The position numbers and the translations under genes were made by a program. A stretch of DNA of 64,000 bases, from assembly GCA_950097015.1 (NCBI GenBank), contig CATNEN010000007.1, positions 4,092,001 to 4,156,000 of the forward strand, in the 5' to 3' direction. The first letter of the stretch is position 1, and each line of letters begins with the position of its first letter. Below are positions 47,501 through 58,368 of this stretch, piece by piece. This DNA is from Macrostomum hystrix. Taxonomy: Eukaryota; Platyhelminthes; Macrostomidae. Below the pieces are notes generated by a model. It ran no database searches and had not been told where the DNA came from. It saw only the letters and a program-made list of their open reading frames with translations.

Positions 47501-49361
47501 AGCATTTACTGGGCGAATCAGCGACGCCTCTTTCTAGGTAGGCGATTTTTACTTAGTGATATTTGATGCTAGTGTCTAACAGGTGATATTTGGGCTTTCA
47601 AACAGGCCAAGCCTCAGTAGCCCAGAAAGCTCGGCCTCGCTCACTTGGTCTTGACAAACTTCAGCGACTTCTTGCCGCCGGCGGCAACCTGCTGCTCGCA
47701 GGCGCGCATGATCTGGACGGTGCCATCGCCGGCTCCGATGAGGAACTCGCCAGTCTCCAGCAGCGCCACGGCGGTCACTCCAAGCGAGAATTTCTCCTTC
47801 TCCGGGCCGATGTGCTGGAACAAGCGGCTCTCCATGTTGATGCCCAGCACGTCGCCAGTGGTGGTGCCGCAGTAGAGGGTCTTGTCGTCCGATGTCAGCG
47901 CCATGCAAGTGATGATGCGCTTCGTCTGGCCGGTGGTCACCTCCGTTGGCCGGATCTTGCGGTTCTCAACGTCCAGCTCCCAGACGCGAAGGTTGTTGCT
48001 GGGTGGGGAGGCAAGCGAGTTTTTTAAACCAAACTCATGCTTTGATGTTTAACTGATTTCATGGTTACTAAATCTTCGACTTACTCTCCAGCCGAGACGA
48101 ACAGAAAGTCGGAATTGTTCGAGTAGGCCAGGCACATTGTGTTGCCGGAACTCTTGGACTGGGCGGGGCTGCCGCAGATGGCCTCCTTCTTGTCCAAGGA
48201 CCAGACCACCACACTAAAAAGTGCAACAATTTTCTCGAATATTGAATGGTGAAAACTTCAGTAAACTTGGTCGAATTCTGAAAGTTTCTAATAGCTTTTT
48301 TACCTTCCGTCATCCTGGCCGCCCAGGGAGACCAAAAACTTGTCGTTCGGCGAGAAGGCCAGTCCTTGGATCTTCACCTTGTGCAGAACAAAGCGGGCGT
48401 ACTCGGTGCGAGAACTGAAGTCCCACACAATGATGTCGGCCTGTAGTAGAATCATGGAGAGTTCTCGTTATAATTCGAGCTATATTATTAAATTGACACG
48501 TGAAACTTTCCTGACCTACCTTAAAGCCCATGTGAGTGATCTGTCCGCTTGCTATGAAGCGGCCGCTACGCGAGATGACGATGCTGGCAATGTCGCTGTG
48601 GTGGCCATGCAGAAACTCCTGCCGCCTGCTCTGCAGATCCTCCACCACCAGGGTGGATCCGATGGAGTAAACTAGATGCTGCTTGTCCGGGTGGACATTT
48701 AGCCCGCCAAGCACCATTCCTTAATTATTTCGAAAACGGTATATGTAAGTTTTGAATATCTCTATCAATTCACAAAGCAAGGCAAAATCACAACAGCTAC
48801 TCCAAAACAGTAGAGTTCAATTGAACTGCAAACTATACAATACTTCCGATTCACATCTGCAAAATGTTAATTAGACGCACCTTGTCAAAACTATAGTAGC
48901 TCATATGTTTTTATCAAGATATAGAGAAAAAACTTTTACGAGGTTATAATAACTACGTGCGCGTAAACATTTCCGTGTATATGCTGTACAAAAAAATTCA
49001 TTAGACACTATATCAGCTTTTTTATGAATACTAATATTACTGTTTAAGCTTAACTATGTAACACATTTCGATTCTTAAAAGATTTTACTGATTTGAGTGT
49101 ACACTAACGACAAAATACTAATATAGAAACTGAATGCGACCACATTAAATGTTTGTAACCATTCTCATACTTTTCATATTGTGGTTATATTTTAAGTGAA
49201 AGTTCTTTCCATTCGTATACGTTTCTAGAAAACATTTTAAAGTTAAAGTTTAAAGTTTAAAGTTTTAAATTTTTAAAGTAATTAAAATTACCATTGAAAC
49301 CGATGATGCTCTGCACTTCAAGCTTTTGAAAGTCCACGTCCTCTGGCACTTCGTGGGCCAT
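44544..49361 (-). CDS. CFAP52: CFAP52 (WDR16), WD40 protein of motile cilia
   Basis: Nine coding exons, all junctions in frame: 49361-49292, 48719-48520, 48440-48304, 48213-48085, 47998-47645, 47477-47304, 45705-45232, 45060-44823 and 44690-44544. The product is 640 residues (human about 620). It begins MAHEVPEDVDFQKLEVQSII, GFNG and ends GGIFVWKFPY. WD40 blades are clear throughout (IRVWHTPSQKELLRITVPNM, SGGGEGQVRVW, SGTDRKISYWELYDGTLIRE, CIVWDL), with the family-specific ISRSGRFIASGQITHMGFK, VSLGGQDDGSVVVWS and LYCGTTTGDVLGIN. CFAP52 is a microtubule inner protein of axonemal doublets needed for ciliary motility. Intron 6 (45706-47303) is the longest and carries a dispersed repeat. A splice acceptor CACCTTAG ends seven bases before the ATG. 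RFX-like motifs lie upstream. Confidence 0.97.
46870..47060 (+). mobile_element. unclassified dispersed repeat, copy 2
   Basis: Second copy of the family at 42968, inside CFAP52 intron 6 and antisense to the gene. Shared blocks: CTCTATCCGATGAAACAACT at 46897, then ATTGGTCATTCTGTTTGGGA and CGTGAAG near 47025-47053. Confidence 0.65.
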
Positions 49362-49459
49362 TTTTCTACTAAGGTGTAGGAAAGAAGACACAGAAATTGA
49401 GTAGACATAAAATATAATTCCTTACGTAAATTTAAATCCGAAGAGTCGCGAGGGCTTTC

Positions 49460-49473
49460 TATGCTATGGAAAC
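49460..49473 (-). promoter_or_regulatory. weak X-box-like (RFX) motif
   Basis: On the minus strand GTTTCCATAGCATA, about 100 bases upstream of the CFAP52 ATG. The left half-site is good and the right half is imperfect against the consensus GTTGCCATAGCAAC. Confidence 0.35.
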
Positions 49474-49901
49474 ACACATTAAAACAATGTACAATGTACA
49501 ATGCACAGCCTTGCTTTTCAGCTTATTAAAAAGTTGACGAACGACTAACTTTGTAATTGATTGTTAACTAATAGGTATAAAATAACAGTATTTTTATAGT
49601 TTATATTTCTAGGAATGATAACTTTGTTTACCAAAAATGGAGCGAAGTATAAATCATTGCAAAATATTTAGAGATTGTAGTTTCTTGTCGTTATAATTGG
49701 GTTAGATCGTCTAAAGGAAAGATTTTATTGAATATTACCAATCTCTTTAGTTTTGAATTATAATCAGTCATAGTTTCACAATCAGCATTATTTGTTTCTC
49801 ACTAGCTTTTTAATTTAGTTTTTTGCTATAGTCTATGGCTGTGCATATTCACTAATAAATCATTTTGATTACATACAAAGATACAATGAATCTGAATTCC
49901 T

Positions 49902-49915
49902 ATTGCCATAGCGAT
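49902..49915. promoter_or_regulatory. X-box-like (RFX) motif
   Basis: ATTGCCATAGCGAT differs from the X-box consensus GTTGCCATAGCAAC only at three degenerate positions and keeps two half-sites. It lies about 540 bases upstream of CFAP52. RFX factors drive cilia genes in animals, so the placement makes sense. Confidence 0.45.
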
Positions 49916-50318
49916 ATCATCTGCTAAATAAGTGATGTATATTTCCATATCATGTAGCCACAGCTCTTGCAAAAGTCTCACCAAAACTATAACATTTAGG
50001 ACAATCAGTCAACAATGATTCTTCTTGGTCTTCTTTTGAAGAGCTTAATTTGTATGTTTGATTTGTTAAGTGAACGTTTTTTAAACAATTAAATCATACT
50101 ATGTTATCATGGCATATTGGCAGTTTCTTCAGTTTATTATGAAAAAAAGTACTTTTTGATCTAAAGTTAATCAAACTTATGTCCATTTAAATGTGTAGTT
50201 GAATGTACAGGCATTAATATTTTGAGATTTCATGCATAGTCACATACAAATATAATGATAAAAATGGAAATGTAATTCAAAATTGATTTAATATTATACT
50301 GTATATACCCCGTGATTT

Positions 50319-50333
50319 ATCAAACAAATTCAG
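50319..50333 (+). promoter_or_regulatory. candidate trans-splice acceptor of CK1
   Basis: TCAAACAAATTCAG, 89 bases before the CK1 ATG; no 5' exon recognised upstream. The leader that follows contains the (CAG)8 run. Confidence 0.4.
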
Positions 50334-50422
50334 CTGCTTCTCCACTAGTTGGAGGCAACGGACAGGCAGACAGGCAGCAGCAGCAGCAGCAGCAGCAGAG
50401 TCATATTCTTGTACACAGAGCC

Positions 50423-53287
50423 ATGGAGCTGCGAGTTGGTAGCAAGTACAGACTGGGCCGCAAGATTGGCAGCGGCTCCTTCGGTGACATCTATCTGGGC
50501 ACGGATGTGACCAACGGCGAGGAGGTTGCCATCAAGCTAGAGTGTGTTCGCACCAAGCACCCCCAGTTGCACATTGAGAGCAAGATCTACCGCATGCTGC
50601 AGGGTGGCATCGGTGTGCCAGTGGTGAAATGGTGTGGCACAGAGGGCGACTACAATGTCATGGTATTGGAACTGCTGGGTCCCAGTCTGGAGGATTTGTT
50701 TAACTTCTGTGGTCGCAAATTCAAACTGAAAACTGTCCTGCTGCTGGCTGATCAACTGCTGAACCGCATCGAGTTCATTCACAGCAAAAATTTTATTCAC
50801 AGGTGAGGCTTGCTCTTAAGGGTGGGAATTCATTCACAGGTAAGGGTGAAGCTTGCTTTCACGGGTGTGAATTTATTCACAGCAGGAATTTAATCTATAG
50901 ATTCAGTATTTTTTATCTGATAGATTAAAATGGGAATCGACTGATTGATCTGAGGGGTAGTGACATTGATCTGAGTGTATGACTGATATTAGGGATTGGG
51001 GCTGATTGGTATGAGGTGAATTGTTTTCAATGAAACACAATCTGCAATCCATTACCCGCTTCAGAGACGTGAAGCCGGACAACTTTTTGATGGGCCTCGG
51101 CAAGAAAGGCAACCTGGTCTACATTATCGACTTCGGTCTGGCCAAGAAGTATCGCGACTCCAAGACCCACCAGCACATTCCCTACAGGGAGAACAAGAAC
51201 CTGACCGGCACCGCAAGATACGCCAGCGTCAATACTCACCTGGGCATTGGTAGGAACAGAAATTACAATCCATTAGTTCAAATCCCCTTTCATCACATCC
51301 CAAAACAGAAATCCCAATCCATTAGTTCAAATCCCCATTAAACACATCCCAAAACAGAAATCCCAATCCATTAGTTCGAATCCCCATTCAGCACATCCCA
51401 AAACAGAAATCCCAATCCATTAGTTCAAATCCCCATTCAGCACATCCCAAAACAGAAATCCCAATCCATTAGTTCGAATCCCCATTCAGCACATCCCAAA
51501 ACAGAAATCCCAATCCATTAGTTCAAATCCCCATTCGTCACATCCCAAAACAGAAATCCCAATCCATTAGTTCAAATCCCCATTCATCACATCCAAATAT
51601 AAAAATACAAATCCCAACCGCCACAGAGCAAGCCAGGCGAGACGACATGGAGTCGCTGGGCTATGTGTTTATGTACTTCCTCCGCGGCGCGCTGCCCTGG
51701 CAGGGCCTCAAGGCGGCCACCAAGCGGCAAAAGTACGAGCGCATCAGCGAGAAGAAGATGCAGACTCCCGTTGAAGCCCTCTGCCAGGGCTACCCGGGCG
51801 AGTTCGCCACTTACCTCACCTTCTGTCGCTCGTTGCGCTTCGACGATAAGCCGGACTACAGCTACCTGCGACAGCTGTTCCGCAACCTGTTCCACAGGGA
51901 GGGCTTCACCTACGACTATGTGTTCGACTGGAACATGCTCAAGTTTGGACAGACGGCCGCCTCAGCCCAGCCTGCGAACGGTTAGTGCCTCTAACAAGCT
52001 GCCCTGCTTTCATCTCACACACCATGCTTTCATCTCACACACCCTGCTTTCATCTCACACACCCTGTTTTCATCTCACACACCCTGCTTTCATCTCACAC
52101 ACCCTGCTTTCATCTCACACACCCTGCTTTCATCTCACACACCCTGCTTTCATCTCACACACCCTGCTTTCATCTCACACACCCTGCTTTCATCTCACAC
52201 ACCCTGCTTTCATCTCACACATCCTGCTTTCATCTCACACACCCTGCTTTCATCTCAAATACCCTGCTTTCATCTCACACATTCTGATCTCATCTCACAC
52301 ATCCTGATTTCATCTCACACACCCTGCTTTCATCTCACACACCCTGATTTCATCTCACACACCCTGCTTTCATCTCACACATTCTGATCTCATCTCACAC
52401 ATCCTGATTTCATCTCACACATCCTGCTTTCATCTCACACACCCTGATTTCATCTCACACATTCTGATCTCATCTCACACACCCTGCTTTCATCTCACAC
52501 ACCCTGCTTTCATCTCACACACCCTGCTTTCATCTCACATCCTGCTTTCATCTCACACACCCTGCTTTCATCTCAAACACCCTGCTTTCATCTCACACAT
52601 TCTGATCTCATCTCACACATCCTGATTTCATCTCACACACCCTGCTTTCATCTCACACACCCTGATTTCATCTCACACACCCTGCTTTCATCTCACACAT
52701 TCTGATCTCATCTCACACATCCTGATTTCATCTCACACACCCTGCTTTCATCTCACACATTCTGATCTCATCTCACACACCCTGCTTTCATCTCACACAT
52801 CCTGCTTTCATCTCACACACCCTGCTTTCATCTCACACCCTGCTGATTGAGAGTATCTACCTACAATATTATGTGTTCACTTGCGCCAGATTTAGCCTGT
52901 TACGAGATACCTGCAACAGACTACTTCCTGTTGTGATTATTAGTAGTACCTAAGAAAAGCATAGACAATATTAGGTTCTTCAATTTTAAATTTTTTGTAG
53001 CGGCAAAAAATCGAGGAGGCGCCGATGGCCACTCACAACAGCAGCAGCAGCAAATGCAGTACCAGCAGCAGCAGCAGCAGCATTTGCTTGTCCAGCAGCA
53101 TCGAAACGGAGCCGCGGGCGCCGCCTCCTCTTCGGGACTGGCAGTTGGCGGCCCGGTCGTGGTCGGCAGCAGTCGCGGCCGCCTGCCGCCCCAGGCTCCC
53201 ATAGACGGCTACCACAGCGGCCGGGGCGGCGCAGCGAGCCGGCCACTTCCGCCGAATCCGAAAGCGTCCATGCCTACTGGCAAGTAG
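50423..53287 (+). CDS. casein kinase 1 delta/epsilon
   Basis: Four exons: 50423-50802, 51065-51249, 51627-51980 and 53001-53287, giving 401 residues, near the 415 of vertebrate CK1 delta/epsilon. It starts [20 protein letters not shown] (Gly loop) with the VAIK lysine; exon 2 carries DVKPDNF and [13 protein letters not shown]. It also has the CK1-specific [20 protein letters not shown], the [13 protein letters not shown] segment and [20 protein letters not shown]. The fourth exon is a Gln-rich and Gly/Ser/Pro-rich tail, ending [11 protein letters not shown], of the autoinhibitory type. This Ser/Thr kinase acts in Wnt, Hedgehog and circadian signalling in animals. The kinase core ends before the intron 3 minisatellite. 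Donors: GTGAGG, GTAGGA, GTTAGT. The in-frame codons upstream of the ATG lack another ATG and include a (CAG)8 run (50375-50399). Confidence 0.97.
51255..51597. repeat. 49-bp minisatellite in CK1 intron 2
   Basis: Seven copies of CCCAATCCATTAGTTCAAAT then CCCCATTCAGCACATCCCAA and AACAGAAAT. It fills the intron almost from donor to acceptor. Confidence 0.95.
52011..52842. repeat. 20-bp minisatellite in CK1 intron 3
   Basis: About 41 copies of TTTCATCTCACACACCCTGC with variants CACATTCTGATC and CACATCCTGATT. The variants recur in the same order (52270-52480 and 52595-52770), pointing to block duplication. Open frames through the array are artefacts. Confidence 0.96.
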
Positions 53288-54255
53288 TCTGCCGAGCACG
53301 ATGTGATCTCTATCGTTTTTTTAAACATTTTTTGTCCATTGTTGTGCGTTCTCATCTGACTGTCAGTTTCATCTGACTGTCAGTTTCATCTGACTGTCAG
53401 TTTCGTCTGAGCCATTGTGTTGCTGCAATTTCAAATGATGTAATTTTTTGTTGATCTTAAGAGATGACATAAAGGATTAGAGACAAAAGGCCCAGTCTAG
53501 ATCAAAGAATATTTTCTACTCAGCAAGGCTATGGAATCCGCCCTGTGTTGCCTGCTCTCATTGTTGCAGTGGCGTCATGTTTCCAATATTTCAACTATCG
53601 AATTGTCATCAGTAGTGATTGTTGCTTTAAACAGTATGTGTTTTGTGGAAGCCTTCATTGTCCATTGATTGTCCTGATGCACTGTCGCATTAAGTCACGC
53701 ACTAAGCCAGTTGATTTATCTGTCCGCCCCTCCAAACAGCTACTCGTATCGTCAGATTCGCAAGTGAAAATGCGTTTAGCCGTTGTAAATCACTCGTGTT
53801 ATAATTTGTCTCTCAGTGTGTGTTTTACGACCTCTATTGGCTATTCACTCAGTAGGCTGGTCTGCGTGCGACCCGCGAAAATAAGTTATTTAATTTGGAA
53901 ATCCTCAATAAACTTGTGAGTTGATGCTGTTACATGTGTTTGTCTGTTTCTATTTATCTAAATGTACATTGCATTAGTTAGCGCGTGAGTTATCATTTAA
54001 TCGTTTATGTAGCAGTTTGTTTTTGTTTGTTTAAAGTCGCTTATTTGAAATTTCCGTGTCACACTGCGAGCCCACATTGTAGGCCTCAATCGTTTTTGTG
54101 TATATAATGTAAGAAAGCTAGGCTTGATGGTTTGATTATGTAATTTTTTTACTTAAAAAAATTCTTGCGAGTTTCTCAGTCGATTTATTTCTTGCAGAAT
54201 TTAGAGTCCCTGCGCTCTGTGCTTTACTTGTTGCAGCTTGATCTTCTGATGTCTT
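53288..54255. other. CK1 3' region and intergenic DNA
   Basis: Begins with the probable CK1 3'-UTR, which includes three copies of CATCTGACTGTCAGTTT (53355-53405). An AATAAA at 53907-53912 is a possible polyadenylation signal, about 620 bases after the stop. No other gene recognised. Confidence 0.5.
53907..53912 (+). terminator. possible polyadenylation signal of CK1
   Basis: AATAAA followed by a T/G-rich stretch (TTGTGAGTTGATGCTGTT). The only canonical hexamer close behind the CK1 stop that I noticed. Confidence 0.35.
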
Positions 54256-54261
54256 ACCCAC

Positions 54262-54995
54262 TGGTCTATGTGGTCTGTCACTCTCTGACAGTGTCTGTGT
54301 GGTCTGTCACTCTCTGACAGTGTCTGTGTGGTCTGTCACTCTCTGACAGTGTCTGTGTGGTCTGTCACTCTCTGACAGTGTCTGTGTGGTCTGTCACTCT
54401 CTGACAGTGTCTGTGCGGTCTGTCACTCTCTGACAGTGTCTGTGTGGTCTGTCACTCTCTGACAGTGTCTGTGCGGTCAGTGTCACTCTCTGACAGTGTC
54501 TGTGTGGTTGTGGTCTGTCACTCTCTGACAGTGTCTGTGTGGTCTGTCACTCTCTGACAGTGTCTGTGTGGTCTGTCACTCTCTGACAGTGTCTGTGCGG
54601 TCTGTCACTCTCTGACAGTGTCTGTGTGGTTGTGGTCTGTCACTCTCTGACAGTGTCTGTGTGGTCTGTCACTCTCCGACAGTGTCTGTGTGGTCTGTCA
54701 CTCTCTGACAGTGTCTGTGCGGTCTGTCACTCTCTGACAGTGTCTGTGTGGTCTGTCACTCTCTGACAGTGTCTGTGTGGTCTGTCACTCTCTGACAGTG
54801 TCTGTGCGGTCAGTGTCACTCTCTGACAGTGTCTGTGTGGTCTGTCACTCTCTGACAGTGTCTGTGTGGTCAGTGTCACTCTCTGACAGTGTCTGTGTGG
54901 TCTGTCACTCTCTGACAGTGTCTGTGTGGTCTGTCAATCTCTGACAGTGTCTGTGTGGTCAGTGTCACTCTCTGACAGTTTCTGTGTGGCCTGTG
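54262..54995. repeat. 29-bp minisatellite with an internal hairpin, about 25 copies
   Basis: Unit GTGTGGTCTGTCACTCTCTG plus ACAGTGTCT. Each unit contains CTGTCA-CTCTC-TGACAG, a six-base-pair stem. Some units have insertions (TGTGGTTGTGG, GGTCAGTGTCAC). Confidence 0.96.
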
Positions 54996-55599
54996 TCACT
55001 AACCGCTGGTGTCCGAACGTGTTTTCCGTTAGTTACAAGCAGTAGTTGTTAACTAGGGAATAATATATTTGTCATGCTCCCTAACTGTCCCATCCACCTT
55101 TTTCTGTTGCTCGTTTGTTCTAGCTTAAGATTATTTAATTATCCGATTTCCATATTTAGGATTGGCTGCGTTATACTTTGCGCTTGTCAAGGCTGCACGC
55201 GCATTCTTAGAAACAGAACATGGACTGCCGTTCGGCAATATTAAACACGAACTGGAAGCTGTCGTGCCTCTGATGAGGTCGGGTCAAATGTTTGCCGTCA
55301 ATGCGTGCTTTAACAACCAACCAGCAACCTTTTGCCGCAGATTGTCTTACGAAACGTTATTTGATTAGCCAGTTGTCAAATAGTTGACAACCTTCGTACT
55401 GGCAAGCCAAGGTGAAGATCAATCTATACCTTTATCTAGAGTGTTTAACCTTTTTTCAAAAATGCACTACTTGTTGCAAAAATACTGCATCGGATACTGC
55501 CCCCTAATCCTGATTCCTGATTAATTCTTTCGCGAAGTAAGCTAATTGGCACGAATGTTTGAATCGCTGAAGTAAGCCAGGGTTGATATGATTGAGAAG
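54996..55599. other. gene-free gap between two arrays
   Basis: A short open frame (55162-55365) translates to a plausible but unrecognised segment (LPFGNIKHELEAVVPLMRSG) ending at TAG. An acceptor-like CATATTTAG precedes it. I cannot assign it to a gene. Confidence 0.35.
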
Positions 55600-56925
55600 C
55601 ACAGTCACTTATCGAAGAATGTGTCAGAATCACTGGTCACTGGCTCCAACCTTGAGCATCAGCTGCACAGTCACAACTCGAAGAATGTGTCAGAATCACT
55701 GGCACCAACCTTGAGCATCAGCTGCAAAGTCACAACTCGAAGAATATCAGAATCACTGGTCACTGGCACCAATCTTGAGAATCAGCTGTACAGTCACAAC
55801 TCGAAGAATGTGTCAGAATCACTGGCACCAATCTTGAGAATCAGCTGCACACTGCACAGTCACAACTCGAAGAATGTGTCAGAATCACTGGCTCCAACCT
55901 TGAGCATCAGCTGCAAAGTCACAACTCGAAGAATGTCAGAATCACTGATCACCGGCACCAACCTTGAGCATCAGCTGCACAGTCACAACTCGAAGAATGT
56001 GTCAGAATCACTGGCACCAACCTTGAGAATCAGCTGCAAAGTCACAACTCGAAGAATGTCAGAATCACTGATCACTGGCACCAACCTTGAGCATCAGCTG
56101 CACAGTCACAACTCGAAGAATGTGTCAGAATCACTGGCACCAATCTTGAGAATCAGCTGCACAGTCACAACTCGAAGAATGTGTCAGAATCACTGGCACC
56201 AACCTTGAGCATCAGCTGCAAAGTCACAACTCGAAGAATGTGTCAGAATCACTGGCACCAACCTTGAGCATCAGCTGCAAAGTCACAACTCGAAGAATGT
56301 GTCAGAATCACTGGCACCAACCTTGAGCATCAGCTGCAAAGTCACAACTCGAAGAATGTGTCAGAATCACTGGCACCAACCTTGAGCATCAGCTGCAAAG
56401 TCACAACTCGAAGAATGTCAGAATCACTGATCACCGGCACCAACCTTGAGCATCAGCTGCACAGTCACAACTCGAAGAATGTGTCAGAATCACTGGCACC
56501 AACCTTGAGAATCAGCTGCAAAGTCACAACTCGAAGAATGTCAGAATCACTGATCACTGGCACCAACCTTGAGCATCAGCTGCACAGTCACAACTCGAAG
56601 AATGTGTCAGAATCACTGGCACCAATCTTGAGAATCAGCTGCACAGTCACAACTCGAAGAATGTGTCAGAATCACTGGCACCAACCTTGAGCATCAGCTG
56701 CAAAGTCACAACTCGAAGAATGTGTCAGAATCACTGGCACCAACCTTGAGCATCAGCTGCAAAGTCACAACTCGAAGAATGTGTCAGAATCACTGGCACC
56801 AACCTTGAGCATCAGCTGCAAAGTCACAACTCGAAGAATGTGTCAGAATCACTGGCACCAACCTTGAGCATCAGCTGCACAGTCACAACTCGAAGAATGT
56901 GTCAGAATCACTAACACCAACCTTT
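55600..56925. repeat. 59-bp minisatellite with higher-order duplication
   Basis: About 23 units of CACAACTCGAAGAATGTGTC, AGAATCACTGGCACCAACCT, TGAGCATCAGCTGCAAAGT. A block carrying GATCACCGGCACC and GATCACTGGCACC variants (about 55860-56210) recurs near 56340-56690, offset by about 480 bp. The plus-strand translation repeats NVSESLAPTLSISCKVTTRR; not considered a protein. Confidence 0.95.
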
Positions 56926-58368
56926 GTAGACTCCGTCGACAATATCACAGACCTCGTTGGCTTTTGAGGCGCATCCAGACACCTATTTGACATGAAATTT
57001 CTTATCCTCTTGTTTGCTCGGATTCCAGTCTAGCTATAAGTTTGAGTTTGACAAATTTATAGTTTTGTGTCGCAGGATAAATAACTTAAAACCGGAGTCA
57101 GCTTTGTTCTCCATTTTCTTTTAGTGATGGAGAAGCGAGCAAGAAGAATTGGACTAATCTGTAATAGGGTTGCAGCTTTTATTTTTTTAGTCCAAGCAAA
57201 CAATTTTGATCTGAGAAACGGTGCGAAACACGTGCATATACAAAGCGATTTCCTTGGGCTTTTTTTAGTCTGTTGTGTCTGGTTAGGAGAAACACGACAA
57301 TGTTAGCGCAACCTTGTCAGCCACAGCTGAGAAAATGTTGAATTAGCCTGGCTTGGAGAGTTCGTGTTTGTCTCTTCTTCCTAGCTAAAAAGAAACGGAC
57401 TTTGGCTCAGATCGGAGCGCAACACTTTGGACAAATAATATCTAAGTTTTCGAATTAACATTTTCGAGGGTGGCTTCCCATTCATGATCCGTTGCAGCAA
57501 TAAAAAAGTAGCACGAACAAGCGATTGTGGGCTAGTCGAGGTACAGTACAAATATTTCATATTTCATTCAACTGTGGTACTCCCGCTACTCACTTGTGTT
57601 ACGAGAGCAAGAAAAATAAAGGTAAAATACAATACAGCGCGTTGAATCTTTCTAGAAGGCAATTAAGTATTAGCCCTATCGGTAATTAAGCAATATCACA
57701 TAAGCATAATATGATCCTCGGAATACAAGCCTGCACGTGTCCGGTAAAATGTGAGTCTCCGCATTGAAGGAGTCATGTCTATCTCAAAATGGGGCAGCTG
57801 AGAATAGATTTCTTAGCTACATTTTAAGCGGAGTAGTTAGGAAAGCAAAGAAAAATAATTCACTATTTATCAGCGCACTTGAATAAATTATTGTCACTTC
57901 AACAGATATATCTACAAGCTTACATGACTTAATTAGGGCTAGTACAAGTACATTTTACTAAACCTTTGCATGCCAGGCAAGAGGGCCAGCTACCGTGACA
58001 ATTGCGCGCCACGCCACACATGCAAAAGGAGAGATGAGCCAAGCAGAATTTAAAATGAGATAAACATGGCATAAGAAAGCCCTATGCACTTTGATGACGG
58101 CTGCGTGGGGAAAGGACGAGACCTTGAGATAGATTATCTACATCCGGACCAAGATGCAGCGATGCAAGTTCTCAAATTTCGACCAATTTCGTGTCTTGAG
58201 TTTTTTAAAGCCTGAATAAGTTCAATTTCAGAGACATTGCAAGCCAAAGATGTACACCGCTTTAAACTGGTCTTTAATGCTAGTCACGGAGACTTTATAT
58301 CGAAACGCATGAAATACTAGGATCTCTTTGCATTGGCTATATTGAATGCCGTCGTGCAGAGATGGCAG
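56926..58368. other. intergenic, gene-free
   Basis: AT-rich and without recognisable coding, RNA or transposon sequence. It is downstream of the receptor gene at 58369, so part is its 3'-UTR. Confidence 0.5.

Larger units (their letters stand above)
49362..50330. promoter_or_regulatory. shared intergenic region of divergent CFAP52 and CK1
   Basis: About 1 kb between two divergent genes; AT-rich and without open frames. It carries two RFX (X-box)-like motifs, listed separately, and splice acceptors near both start codons. It probably contains both promoters. Confidence 0.55.

Noticed and set aside
54262-54995. CRISPR-like array of repeats and spacers
   Set aside because: Units are contiguous without unique spacers, and the genome is eukaryotic with introns. 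The same applies to all other arrays in the window.
55162-55365. Possible exon with translation LPFGNIKHELEAVVPLMRSG
   Set aside because: It has an acceptor-like sequence upstream but no partner exon or known family; left as an unassigned frame.
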